This document shows positions 9,251 to 20,157 of a stretch of 35,525 bases of DNA, one piece after another. Under the pieces are notes generated by a model that worked only from the letters and a program-made list of their open reading frames with translations, ran no database searches and had not been told where the DNA came from. The first letter of the stretch is position 1. Each line of letters starts with the position of its first letter. Source of the stretch: Ophiosphaerella korrae (taxonomy: Eukaryota > Ascomycota > Dothideomycetes > Pleosporales > Phaeosphaeriaceae). Position numbers and translations under genes: made by a program. The stretch spans positions 1 through 35,525 of the forward strand of contig JALNQF010000395.1 of assembly GCA_028456385.1 (NCBI GenBank). The letters are read 5' to 3'.

Positions 9251-11300
9251 AGTTTATAAAGTATAAAGAAACTATCTTCTTTTTAAGCTTTATAGAGTAC
9301 TATATTAATTTAAACTAGTAGAATAATATTAGAGTAGATATAGCCTAGCTCTATAAAGTTAAAGCTTAACGTAGTTTCTTAATATAAGAAAACTTTAATT
9401 AGTATTTCTTTTTCTTTTAGCTATAGCTAGTTAGCAATCTTTATCTTTACTAGCTATTCTTCTATAACCTAAGTACTTATAAGAAAATAGGTAGTTTTAT
9501 TAGTAATATATTATTAGAACTATCTCTAACCTTAGTTATTATTTATTAGCTATCTAAGCTCTAGTCTTACTTTCTAGTCTAATTAACCTTCTACTTTATA
9601 AAGTTATACTAAAAAGTTATAGACTAGCTATATCTTTTTACTTTTTAACTTATATATATTATTTAACTTAAATTATAGCTTTATTTCTAATTAGATTTTA
9701 AGTATCTATTTTCTTCTTTTTACTTAATTTTATATCTTAATAAGATCTTCTAGGATTTCTAAAGTATATTTATCTAAGAAAATACTAGTTTATTTTATTA
9801 TTATTAGATCTACTTATAGATTGTTTTATAATTACTAGTATAGATACTAGGTACTACTAATAGTCTTTTAAGAATCTCTCCCTTATTTCTATATTTTCTA
9901 GGTATTTGTTTATAGAACTCTACTCTTAGTAGTAAGGTTCTTTATTAGTTTTCTATTATTATTATATTTACTTATCTTATACTTCTTATTCTATTTAATA
10001 CTACTATAAACTTTATAGTGTATTTAGCTATTATTCTTTTATTTAAAAGAGTATTGATAATCTATTATATATTAGTTTCTAAAGATTATTAAGTAAGAGA
10101 AGCTTCTTATAATAAAAAAGTTAGACTAAACTTTAATACTACTAATTATAACTAGTACGCCTTATATAATTTCTTTAAAGGACTCCTTTACTTTATTTAT
10201 AGTAACTAGTTATACTCTAGCTATTTCTTTAGGTATAGAAGTTATACTTAAGCTAGTAGCTAGAGCTATTTTAAAGTAATTATATTAAGTTCTACTCTTA
10301 AGTTAAGTAGAGCTAGAAGTCTAGTTTTATAGACCTAGAATATTACCTTTAATTATTTTTTCTTAAGTTTTTTAATTGTACTAAGTTAGTTATATTCTAG
10401 GTACTCTTTTACTATATTTATATTAGCTATAAAACTAGTAAGGTATATAAGTATAATAGTAAGTACTTTTATAAAAGAGTCTAAGAGTTTATAAGCTCTA
10501 TATCTAATAATTTTTCTATTTATAGCTTTTACTATTACTTAGTTAAAGATATTAGTATTTATTATATATAAGTAAGAGCTATTCTAGGCTAGAGCTACTA
10601 GTAGTTTTTTAAGGTTCTAAAGTATTTCTTTTAGGTCTTTAGTTATACTTACTATTACTCTTATATTTATAAACTCTTCTAGCTTATTTACTATAAAAGT
10701 AGGCTTTATAAGCCTCTTAAAGAACTTTAGTATATTAGTTAAGAGTATTTATATAAGTCGAAATACTAGCGCTATTATAAATTTTTATATTATTTCTTTA
10801 GTATTTATCTCTTAACTTTTAATCTACTTAAGCTTCTTTATTTTACTCTTTTATTTATTTACTTTATTAAAAAGTTATTCTAGATCTATTTTTATCTCTA
10901 TATTATTAAATTAGGTATATTTAGATTAAAAGAATTTAGCCTCCCTTTTATAGTTGTTTTATATAGTAGAAGTAAGTACTAAAGGCTTTTAGGTTCTAAA
11001 CTCTACTATAGTAATATTTTCCTTTACTAGGCCTTATTCTATTTTTAGTTACTATATCTAGAATCTATTATACTTTTCTATACTTACTATAATATCTTCT
11101 TCTAAATTATCTATTATACTCCTATAAAAGTTTATTATTATTATTATCTATAGCTATACAAGCTATTATATTATAGAGTTTAGTATTATTTTAGAGTCTA
11201 TTTCTCTATACTTTAGGTCTTATATTCTCTACTAGATATACTAGATTACTATATTATTCTAGTTACTTCTTACTCTTATCTATTTAATAAACCTTTAGTA
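9250..11300 (-). other. M1 region between Gag and RT (protease expected)
   Basis: By position this should hold the end of Gag, the aspartic protease and the start of RT of M1. I did not find a convincing D-S/T-G motif or other domain on either strand. The sequence is RIP-mutated with abundant TAA/TAG in all frames. It is assigned to M1 by continuity only. Confidence 0.4.
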
Positions 11301-12700
11301 AGTTAGTTCTATACCTTATTAGTATCTTCTAGTTTCTAGATTAAACTAAACCTATCTATTAAGTATTAGGGCTTTTCTTTCTTTATAGTTATTAATATAG
11401 TAATTTAAGTCTTTATACTTAATATAACTATAAAAGTCTAAACTTATACTTACTACGTTATTCTAATACTAAGGTCTTGCGCTATTCTAAAATAGTAGTA
11501 AAAGGTTCTTTTAAAATTATAGCCTTATTATAAAAGATATTACTAACTATAGGTTTACTATAGCTTAAAGAGTCTATAGATACTTACTTATATTAATTTA
11601 ACTTTCTATAACTAAGTATACCTTTAGTAGCTAGATTAGTTCCTAGGCTTTAGCGTTTAAGTTAGTTATAGGTATAAGAGTAATTACTTAGAGTTTTATT
11701 ATTTTAAAGTAATCTATAAGATTATTAACTTTTACTTATATAACTTCTATCTCTAGAAGTATTAAGCTCTTTCTTTATCTTTAAGTCTAGTTATAAGAGC
11801 TAAGTATAAGCTTTATACTAAGAAGCCTAAATATTCTTTCTAATATTATATATAGCTATTTCTAATAGCTTAAAAGCTTTTGTACACTTATAGTGTCTTT
11901 AAAGACTAGGTTAAAATATTTTACTTATAGGTCTCTTTATACTAGCTAATTAAAGTACTTTTAGATAGTTTTAAAGTTAAAGTCCTTTATACTTTTATTA
12001 CTTAGGTTATATTTATTAAAGACTTTTTAATAGTAGTACTTATAAAGTCTATTTACTAGATAATATCTCTTTTTAGCTTTTATAATTTTTTCTACTTTTT
12101 AGTACTTTATAAACTAAGGGCTAAAGTTATTAAAGTAGTTTTAGAAGAAAAAAATACTTGTAAGTAAGTATTACTATAGGTATATTTAGAGTACTTCTTC
12201 TATCTCCTCTTATTATACCTTCTTAGACTCTTAGAACTTATTTCTTATTACTTCTCTAACTTTTACTTAATATTTATCTTTCTCTTCTTCTATAAACTTT
12301 GTTATACTTTATTTAATAATATCTTTTTTTATCTTATTACTAAATATAATAATATTATAGATCTAGTCTCTAATAGGCTATCTATAAAAGATTACTTATT
12401 CTTTAATACTATCTAGAAACTCTATTATATTAGTATTAGTAAACTTAAATTTCTTATCTATAAATAGATTTTATTTACTATTATTTTAATAGCTACTATA
12501 AGCTAGCTAAATATTTCTAAAAATATTTTAATTATTAGTTAAGGTATACTTACGCTAGTAAAGCTATTATCTATTTTTAGTATATAGGTTCTTTTAAGTA
12601 TATTTTATAGTCTTTTAAGTATTAGGTTTAAAAGTCCTAAGTTATATAAAGAAGTTCTTTACTAGTAAAAAGATAGTCTTAGTATAGTCTCTTTATTAGA
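11300..12700 (-). pseudogene. M1 Gag with CCHC zinc knuckle
   Basis: The minus-strand frame reads Y-IK-Y-KDLN-Y-YINN-Y at 11426-11385. This is exactly the spacing C-x2-C-x4-H-x4-C of a retroviral nucleocapsid knuckle, with TGT and CAT codons all changed to TAT by RIP. The knuckle is followed by a basic tail. Upstream (about 11950-11440) the frame contains a helical, Lys-rich stretch consistent with a capsid region, but no further motif is firm. Gag packages element RNA. The N-terminus near 12.7 kb is a guess, because no ATG or LTR marks it. Confidence 0.55.
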
Positions 12701-13054
12701 TAATAGGTTAGATTTTATTGCTAAGATTATTTTCTATAATTTTCTTTCTTTTACTATCTTTTTATACTTTGTTTTTTTTTAAGATTATAGTATACTATTT
12801 ACTACTACTAGCTATTTCTTTTACTATACTACTTGTTATTCGTTTTATTCTTCTTATTTTCTTAATAGTTATTTTTTATTTTAATATTCTATTAGTTATC
12901 TATACTTTTACTAGCTATTTACTAGGTACCTAAAGGTTTATTATAAGCTTCTCTAATATTTCCTATTTATTAGCCTCTTTATTTTAAGCTAGTTACGCTA
13001 CTAGCCTATTATACTACTTATAGCCTCTTAGGTCCTAGGTACTATATATTTCTA
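12700..13054. other. T-rich stretch without recognisable gene
   Basis: The open frame at 12718-12933 (plus, 71 codons, Leu/Phe/Ile only, starting at a TTG codon) reflects base composition: the strand is T-rich and lacks A-starting stops. No conserved motif, repeat unit or LTR edge was seen here. Confidence 0.6.
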
Positions 13055-13330
13055 GTGTGTTTCTATTTTTATATTTATACTTATACTTATACCTATTTTT
13101 ATACTTATACTTATACTTATTTTTTTACTTATATTTATACCTATACTTATTTTCTTATTCTTATTTCTATTCTTATTTCTATACTTACTTATTTCTATAC
13201 CTACTTATTTATTCCTATTTGTATTCCTATATTTATTCTTGTTCTTATACTTACCTATTTATATTTCTATACTTACCTATTCTTATTCTTATTCTTATAC
13301 TTATTCTTATCTTATTCTTAATTCTTACGT
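13055..13330. repeat. Hexanucleotide microsatellite (TACTTA/TTCTTA/TATTTC variants)
   Basis: About 270 bases of near-perfect 6-bp steps: tacttatacttatac, then tttctatacttac, then ttcttattcttattc. The variants lie in blocks, as expected from replication slippage followed by local spread of each variant. Two overlapping open frames here (13055-13321 and 13057-13332) encode only Tyr/Leu/Phe/Thr/Ile alternations and are by-products of the repeat. Confidence 0.9.
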
Positions 13331-13401
13331 AAAAAGTTTATAAGTTAGCGCTCTTAAAACTAAGAGTTATAAGTTTAAGTTTTATATTAGTTACTATTTA
13401 T

Positions 13402-13682
13402 TATAGTATTATATATATAATATAGATCTAGGGCCTAAGAGCTTATTAGTCTTTAAAAACTTAAACTCTATTAGCTAAACTAATTCTAAATATTATTTAT
13501 ACTACTATAAATTATCTCCTATAACTTAAGAGCCTATTAGCTACTTTACTACTTCTCCTCCTCTCTCTTATATATCTTCTTTTCTTAGTAGCTCTTCTTT
13601 ATAAGCTTTTCGTACTTATATTTTTTTAGTAACTACTTACTCTCTTATTTTACTATTAGTTTCTTTATAATACTCTACTATA
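13402..13682 (+). mobile_element. RIP-mutated LTR related to the solo LTR at 19869-20135
   Basis: It starts TATAGTATT and ends CTCTACTATA (TG...CA before RIP). It aligns over its whole length with the reverse complement of 19869-20135. Shared landmarks are atagatctagggcctaag, cttattagtct, attagctaaactaa and tttataatactctacta. Differences are mostly C-to-T and G-to-A. It lies just before the chromodomain of G1 copy X, so it probably inserted into X. A target duplication was not identified, perhaps masked by RIP. Confidence 0.75.
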
Positions 13683-14582
13683 ATATATAAAGAATAAAAG
13701 AAGTAAAAAGTAAAAGAGATTTTATAATACTAGTTTTATAATAGAAGAAACTACTACTTAGTAAAATAGATAGGTATAGATAAAATAAGATAACTATAAG
13801 AAGATATATAAGAACAAGAAAATAACTTTAATTTTTTTAAGAAACTAAAAAACTATTAAAAATTAAATCCTCTAAACTACATTATAGTAAACTAAAAAAA
13901 CTATTAAAATTTTAAAGAAGACTTAAGATATACTTAGTATATAGAAAGGTGTTTAAACTACTTAAAAGGAGAGAAGTAAGAATAGTATCTTCTAGGTTTA
14001 ACTTAGCTTCTAAAGTAGTAGACTACTTAATAGATTTCTTATTATTTAAGCTTTTTATCTTTTAGAGATAGGTAAAATAAGCCTAATTATTAGATAGTTA
14101 TATCTAATTCTTAAGAAATTAAGCTTAATATTCTTTTAGCGTACGCTAAGAAGCTTCTTATAGCCTCTTATACTTACTTTTAGTCTTTATAATCTATAAT
14201 AATAGTTTTTTTTAAGTATAGTTTATAGCTCTCTTTATTATAAGTATATAAAGATATATATATAAGTATTTTTAATCTATACTTTACTATAGAAATACTA
14301 GAAATATTATAAAAAATATAAATATTAGTATAAATATATACTTTATAAGCCTTACTATATATTAAAAAAAAGGTAAGTAAGAAAAAAGTTTAAAAATTTA
14401 TAATAAGAATAAAGAAATATTATAATACTTTTACGTAATACTTAATTAGCTAGAGTAAAATAATAATAAGTTAAAGGAGAAAGTAGAAGAAAAGATAAAG
14501 AACTTAATACTAATAAAGAAACTAAATTAATAACCTTAGTACTAGGATAAGTAAATAAGAACTTACTTAGAAGGGAAGATAG
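13683..14582 (+). pseudogene. G1 copy X: chromodomain and C-terminal extension of Pol
   Basis: The frame aligns with the end of Pol in copy C (33230-34056). The chromodomain is seen as NYYLVK-x-IGI (about 13745-13775; here -x- is TAG for Trp). It continues into an unusual extension with landmarks LLAYAKKL (about 14135), SIIIV (about 14190), YKDIYISI (about 14250) and, just before the LTR, NKETKLITL (about 14515). Copy C has LLAYKKL, AIIIV, RKDYIEIK and NKETRLITL at matching places. The stretch from 14555 to 14582 (agaagggaagatag) serves as polypurine tract before the LTR. The 5' part of X is cut off by the LTR at 13402-13682. Non-functional. Confidence 0.75.
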
Positions 14583-14990
14583 TATTATAGGAGTAATAAG
14601 CGAAATTAAGATAAAGCTAATTAGTCTTAGCTAAAGTACTTACAAAGTATAGAATAAGTAGAGTAATAACTTAGATTAGGAAATAATATATAACTAAGAT
14701 ACGTAAAGTAATCTATAGATTTATAAGATATATAGACTTAGAAATACTATAGTTTAATAGATTATTAAAGTAGTATAAGTATATAGTTAGTAGTAATACG
14801 AATTATTAAGATAGTATTAGAAATCTAATCTCTAACTAAGATCGATAATACTTTAATATTACCTATTAGAACATTTTATATTGTTTATAGCCTATTGTAT
14901 AATTATAATATATAGTTTAGTTATTAACTCTTAATTTACCTAAACTCTACTTAGGACTTTAAGTAGTTAATAAATTAGAGCCTTATTATA
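14583..14990 (+). repeat. G1 LTR (3' LTR of X; possibly also 5' LTR of A)
   Basis: It begins TATTATAGGAGTAATAAG and ends AGCCTTATTATA, in line with the G1 LTRs elsewhere, and shares the tagtattagaaatctaatc region. Most CpA/TpG sites have been lost and the internal direct repeat is reduced to about one unit, so it is 408 bp rather than 443-518 bp. X ends and A begins on either side of it in the same orientation. This suggests either two tandem elements sharing one LTR or a neighbouring A whose own gag has been deleted. Confidence 0.7.
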
Positions 14991-15578
14991 TATATAAAGT
15001 AAACTTTATATAAGATAACTTAATAAAGTAGTTTTAATAATTAACTATAGAAAGTAAATAGTAGATAAATCTATTTATATAAGTAATAGATATATATACC
15101 TAGTAGCTTACTAAGTACTAATTAAAAGTAGAAACGTAGTTAAATATTAGTAAGTTTATAATATTAAAAAATTATAAACTTACTAAGATTAGTATAAAAA
15201 AAATAAGTTAGTTAAATAAAGCCTATACAATAAGTATACTTATAGTATACTATATCTTAGTAAAAATAACGCCTAGCTTATATAAATACTAGAAAGGGAA
15301 TAATAAAAAGATAAACCTAAAATATCTAGTATATTTTAAAATAGTATAGATATTATATTTAGAGAGTAGATACTATATATATAAGGAACTAAAGGAATAA
15401 ACTTTTACTTCGCTAGTAAGAAAATAAAGCTTTAATTATATATAAGTAATCTAAATTACTAATATTAAAGAATTGGGAAGTATAAGAAAACTTAAAGAAG
15501 AACATATAGTAGTAATTTCTAGTAAGAATCTACCTATAGAATATATCTTAGGAAGACTATAGTATAAATATATATATA
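14991..15578 (+). pseudogene. G1 copy A: residual Gag-Pol junction region
   Basis: From about 15180 the sequence aligns with 29650-30010 of copy C (aaagcctatacaataagtatac; aaatatctagtatatttt), that is, the region between the Gag knuckles and the protease. The 14991-15180 part is too diverged to place. Nearly all of gag is missing compared with B and C. The segment is interrupted at 15578 by the Tc1 element and resumes at 17641, where taagattaatattctaaatac matches the expected continuation. Confidence 0.65.
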
Positions 15579-15615
15579 GAGGGGTGTAAAAAATAAAGAG
15601 TAATTTTTTTTTAAT
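15579..15615 (+). repeat. Left terminal inverted repeat of Tc1 element
   Basis: About 37 bp, starting gaggggtgtaaaaaataaag and running into a T run. It pairs with 17604-17640. Confidence 0.9.
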
Positions 15616-15959
15616 TATTTTTAAAATACTTTATGTTAATAACTATATAAGCTAGATATAAAATAAAATAAAATATAAAAAAAAAAGAGGTAAATTTTAA
15701 TATATAAATAAAAAGCAGTAATAATACGTAATCTATATTACTATATTTATAGTTATAGTAGTAGTATTTGTTTAATAAATGTTTTAAGTATTATAACTTT
15801 TTAATTTATATTTAAAAAAGTCTAATTTTTAAACTAAGTATATATTAGCTAGTAAAGATAATATAAGTAAATTTAGAGTAAAGGTTACTTATCTATATAT
15901 TTTTTTATAAGTAGAGGAAAAATAGAAAAAAATTAGATAATTAGTTAGCTTACGTATAA

Positions 15960-17280
15960 TATTACTAAAACATACTTCTTAAGCTATAAAATTAATAATT
16001 TTTTAAAATTTTCTAAATTCCTTAAATTAGTACTAAATCTCTTAAAACTCGAATTAGACGTCTAGCTTCTATTAGAAGCTAAAAACTTTCCTAATAAGAT
16101 AGCTACAATCTTAAAAAAGTATATTATAATAATTTATAATACTATTTAAGGAATTAAGAAGAAAAAAGGAATAAAAGTAGAAGATATATAAAGATTTAAA
16201 GATAAACTTACTAGAGTTTCTAAAAAAGATAAAAGAGTTATTTTAAAAGATATAATTTAAAGCCTAAAGAAGATAAATTAGAGATTAATACTAGAAAATA
16301 ATCTAAGTACTATTATAAGTAAGTTATAATACTTTTTATATAAAAAGAAAGTTATAACAAATATAACTACTAAAAGGTTTTTAATTTATAGCTAAATTAG
16401 CTAAATTAAAGATATAAGTACGCTAAAGAGTAATTAAAGATAGTAGAAAAGAAAGAATTTAATCTAAAAAAGGTTATATTTTTATATAATAGCTCTATAT
16501 ATAGAGAGTATAAAGCTAGATAAAAATACTATAGAAAAATAATCTTTATTAAGGCTAGAATGTAATTAGGTTTTATAACTAATAATAATACGTTTAAAAA
16601 AATTCGTAGTAAACTAGATTTTTCTATTTTTTGTAATCTTTTTTCCTATTTAACTAGATTTTTAATTACTTTAATAGAAACCAAGTTATAGCTAGAAATA
16701 AAACTATCTTATTTTAGAGATCTATATAGATAAGAGAATAATATAAATAAATTGTTATAAAGGACTATATAAAGACTTTACCTTTTAATAATAGAGGATA
16801 TATCTAAAAAGTATATAAAATATAGTATAAAACTCTTGTTATTTTTTACTCCTTTTTCTTTTATATATAAAACTATATATTAGTTATATTTCTAAAATAT
16901 ATAATAATTATCTATTAATACTAGAAATTTTAATAAGATATCTATAAGATTAAGAAATATAAACCTATTAAGGAATATTGTATTAAGAATCTAGCAAAGC
17001 TTTATCTTTATTCTACTTTTAGTCTAAATTTAAATCCGATTAAAAATATATAGAATCTACTTAAAAATAGGCTAAATAAATACCCTAGAAAGAGTTTACG
17101 TATAGAAATAAATTTAAAGAGTATAAGAGCTTTTAAGCCTACTAAAATAGAAGAGTAGAACGTAAGAAGCTAATAAGCTATAGATAATTATATACTATAT
17201 TTACTTAGAACTTAGAAAGCTATAAAAAAAGCTATATAGTATTAGAGTAAGTATAAGTCTAGTCTTATATATATTTATTA
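15960..17280 (+). pseudogene. Tc1/mariner transposase, RIP-inactivated
   Basis: The N-terminal half (frame of 16081) has a helix-turn-helix (about 16080-16150; KIATILKK), a KKGI..EDI linker and a second helix-turn-helix region (about 16200-16330). The second contains LILENNLST, matching the paired DNA-binding domain of Tc1 transposases. The catalytic part includes a degraded VIFSDES-like box near 16470-16500. The end of the DDE fold, SLNLNPIKNI followed by TAG for Trp (17021-17053), is in a different frame, so at least one indel lies in between. Family members are usually 340-370 residues, consistent with this span. Stops are TAA/TAG. Confidence 0.85.
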
Positions 17281-17603
17281 ACTAAAGTCTAAAAAAACTA
17301 CATTTCTTTATAAAATTTAGTATAGTAATACAATATATCTATATACTTAATATATAACAGATATTTAGTAGATAGTTAATATATTTAAAATGTAGGAAAA
17401 AAGATACTAAAAATAAAAAGTTATAAGCCTTTAAATACAGCTAAAATAGATACTGCTATTTTAGTTAGCTACTATAGCTAAGGTACGCTAACTAAGCTAT
17501 AGATTTATAATAATACTAAAAGAACAAGATTTTCTCTTTAAAAATATGTAATTTGTACAGTTATAGCTCTTATATTAAGCAAGTTATAATATATTAAAAT
17601 AGG

Positions 17604-17640
17604 TTAAAAAAACAATTACTCTTTATTTTTTACACTCCTC
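17604..17640 (-). repeat. Right terminal inverted repeat of Tc1 element
   Basis: It ends ...tttattttttacactcctc and is the inverse of 15579-15615. TA follows at 17641-17642. Confidence 0.9.
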
Positions 17641-19868
17641 TATAAGATTAATATTCTAAATACAAAGACTATAAATATAAAGTAAGACGCTAGCTTTAGT
17701 TAGGTAGAGAATTTATAAAATAGCCTAAGTAAAAAAAGCTTAAAGAGACTATAAGACTATATATTATAAAAATAAGTTTGTTCTATATAAAGAAAGTATA
17801 AATTATAATTAATAGTAGAGCTATAAGAAACTTTATATTAAAAAAGTTTATCTAAAGATAGAGAAAAAGTTATATAATAAAGAAGTACTTATAAAAAGTA
17901 GGTATAATTAAGGGAAAACTAATCTAGAAAATAGTAAGGTTAAAAATAGTGCCCTCTACACTAATACTTAAAGAGTTAGAGATAAAGAATATAGTTATAG
18001 ATATAATAATAATTAAGAATAATATATAATCCTAGAGATACTAAAGTTATAATTATTAAACTTAAGAATTAATTAGAGAATAGAGAAGAAAAGCTAATAT
18101 AAGTATATATAAAGGAGAATTATTAGATAAGTAAAAGAAATAATAAAAGTAACTTATAGAACCTAAAGACAACCTTTTAGAATATAAACTATACGACTTA
18201 GAGATAAAACTAAAAGAAAGAAAAAATATTTGTTATAGTCTAGTTAATTAAAAAACTAAAGAGTTAAAAATTAAATATATATTCAATAAGAACGTAATAA
18301 AGAAAGAATAGATATAAAATTCCTAATCTTTAGTAGTATATAGATATATATTTATAGATAAGATAGAGGAAATAAATAAATAACTTTATATAGACTTTAG
18401 AAAAATAAACGTAATTATAGATAAAAATTAATAACTCTTACTATAATTTAATAAAAAACAGGATAGGCTATAAAGAGCCTAAATATTTATAAAATTAGAT
18501 ATTTAAAACACTTTCTACAAGATTAGAATGAAAAAAAGTAATAAATAGAAAACTACGATATAAATATAGTATATACTATCTAAATACGTAGTTATACCCT
18601 TAGATTAATAAATAACCTAGTAGTATTCTAAGAAAGAATTATTATAGTCCTAAAAAAGTACCTAGACGTATGTATATTTATATACTTAGATAATATCCTT
18701 ATATTCTTAGAATTAGAGGAAGAATATATATAGTACGTATACAAGGTACAAGAGAAACTAGTAGCAAATTAACTATTCTTTACAATTAGGAAACACAAGT
18801 TCTATATAAAAGAAATAAACTTCTTTAGATTTATTATTAAACTAAGAAGTATATAAATTAACCTAAACAAGATAAAAGGAATTTAAGAATAGCTAATACT
18901 AAGAAACCTAAAAGAAGTATACTAGTTTTATAAGTTAGTAAACTTTTATAGAAAACTTATAGTAAGATAGTCTAAGTATATAGAGCTATTAACTAAGCTT
19001 ATAAAGAAAGATATACTATTTAAATAGATATAGGAATATAAAGAAGTATTTAATTAGATTAAAAGAAAGTTTATAGAAAACCTAGTTATTAGAATATATA
19101 ACCTAGACCTACTAGTAATAGTAAAAATAGACGTATTAAACTTAGTCTATAGAATAGTAATAATATAAGAAGACTAGAATATAAAAGAAAAATACCTAGT
19201 TAGGTACTTTACTAAGAAAATAGAGCTAGTAGAGCTTAACTACCTAATATATAATATAGAATACTAGTAATCTATAAAGTATTTAAGTAATAGAGAGTAT
19301 ACTTATAAAAAGTAAACTATAAAACAAAAACCTATATAGACTACAAGAATCTTATAAGATTTATAATAAATAAAGAGTTAAAATAGTATTAAATAAGGAA
19401 GTAAGAATACTTATTAACGTTTAACTTTAAAGTTATATATATATATATAAGAAAAGTAATTAATTTATAAATGCTCTAAATAGAAGACTAGATTAAAAAG
19501 AAAAAGAAAATACTAATAGTATAGTTTTAGTTAAGAATAAAGAAAGATACTAAATCTTAAATAAACTTAAATTAGCTATAATACTTAAGAGAATAAGTAG
19601 TAAGCTAAATAAATAGATTTAGAAAGAAATAGTAAATACCTCTAAAGAAATAGAAAAACTAGAAATCTAATAAAGATTAGCAAAAGCTTATAGAAGAATA
19701 TATATCTTAAGTAAAATTTAAAATAAATTTATATATTAATTCTATAAACTACTAGTATATAGATACTAAGAAATTAATAAAATACTAGATAGGCTCTTAC
19801 AAGATTACTATATACTAAGAGTAAGATAACTAATAATAGAGTTACTACAAGAATATATAGAATACTAC
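17641..19868 (+). pseudogene. G1 copy A: Pol (protease, RT, RNase H, integrase zinc region)
   Basis: Domains in order: aspartic protease motif at 17811-17819, reading N-S-R (D-S-G before RIP) followed by A; RT with YVDFRKIN-like text and the active-site box YLDN at 18683-18694 (second Asp to Asn); RNase H starting at KIDVLNLVYRI (about 19120); and the integrase HHCC zinc region, with Y-Q-E-I-N-K-like text near 19760 and a degraded CxxC at 19850-19868. Protease and RT are in different frames, so indels are present. Copies B and C show the same order. The integrase is cut by a solo LTR and, 22 bp later, by the start of copy B; nothing of A was found after B. Confidence 0.8.
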
Positions 19869-20135
19869 TGTAGTAGAGTATTATAAAGAAAGGAACAGCA
19901 AAAAAAAGGGGGTGGGCAGTTGCTAGGGAAATACAAGTACTAAGGGCTTATAAGGAGGCAAACTATTAAGGAGGAGAGGTAAGGAGGAGAGCGCGGCTAA
20001 GAGGCCTTCAGGTTGTAGGATACAATCTATAGGAGTACAAACAATGTTTAGAGTTAGTTTAGCTAATAAAGTTTAAGTTCCCTAAGACTAATAAGCCCTT
20101 AGGCCCTAGATCTATGTTGGGCACACAACTCTACA
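19869..20135 (-). mobile_element. Well-preserved solo LTR (267 bp) inside integrase of copy A
   Basis: In minus orientation it starts TGTAGAGTTGTGTGCC and ends CTCTACTACA, so it has TG...CA termini. The 7-bp direct repeat ATACTAC flanks it at 19862-19868 and 20136-20142. Removing it with one copy of the repeat rejoins the integrase CxxC region in frame (EYIEYY joins -NKYN). The sequence is visibly GC-richer and retains CpA and TpG, unlike its surroundings. A heavily RIP-mutated relative lies at 13402-13682. No internal region is present. The termini resemble Ty1/Copia- or Gypsy-type LTRs equally, so the superfamily is undetermined. Confidence 0.8.
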
Positions 20136-20157
20136 ATACTACTAAAATAAGTATAAT
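20136..20157 (+). pseudogene. G1 copy A integrase remnant
   Basis: These 22 bases contain the second target-duplication copy and then encode -NKYN, matching NKYN of copy C at about 32290. The fragment ends where the LTR of copy B begins, so B is the later insertion. Confidence 0.65.

Larger units (their letters stand above)
4680..12700 (-). mobile_element. Ty3/Gypsy retrotransposon M1 (3' LTR to Gag; 5' LTR not found)
   Basis: The element reads leftward. From its 5' side it has Gag with a CCHC knuckle (11385-11426), an unassigned stretch where protease would fall, RT with YIDN (8818-8829), RNase H, integrase, a polypurine tract (5468-5476) and a 3' LTR (4680-5467) ending at TGTTAG. The RT and integrase text (RDAGLPPN-, VKGP- and IVDGGPEN-like motifs) marks a Gypsy lineage different from the chromodomain copies elsewhere in the window, and no chromodomain was seen. 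The 5' boundary near 12.7 kb is an estimate, because no second LTR copy was recognised to the right. It is RIP-mutated throughout. Confidence 0.7.
15579..17640 (+). mobile_element. Complete Tc1/mariner element inserted in G1 copy A
   Basis: Terminal inverted repeats are GAGGGGTGTAAAAAATAAAG... at 15579 and the inverse of GAGGAGTGTAAAAAATAAAG... ending at 17640, with one mismatch in the first 27 bp. TA target duplications sit at 15577-15578 and 17641-17642. The 2062-bp body carries a RIP-inactivated transposase in plus orientation. Flanking sequence on both sides belongs to the same place in Pol of copy A, confirming a clean insertion. It is a different family from the Tc1 end at 1-665. Confidence 0.92.

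Noticed and set aside
12718..12933. 71-codon open frame of Leu/Phe/Ile residues resembling a membrane protein
   Set aside because: The T-rich strand gives hydrophobic text by composition; there is no homologue-like motif and no start signal, and it lies at a TE boundary.
13055..13332. Two overlapping open frames of about 90 codons
   Set aside because: They read a hexanucleotide microsatellite in two frames; only Tyr/Leu/Phe/Thr/Ile alternations result.
15579..17640. CRISPR-like or foldback array from inverted repeats
   Set aside because: The inverted repeats are single, flanked by TA, and enclose a Tc1 transposase.
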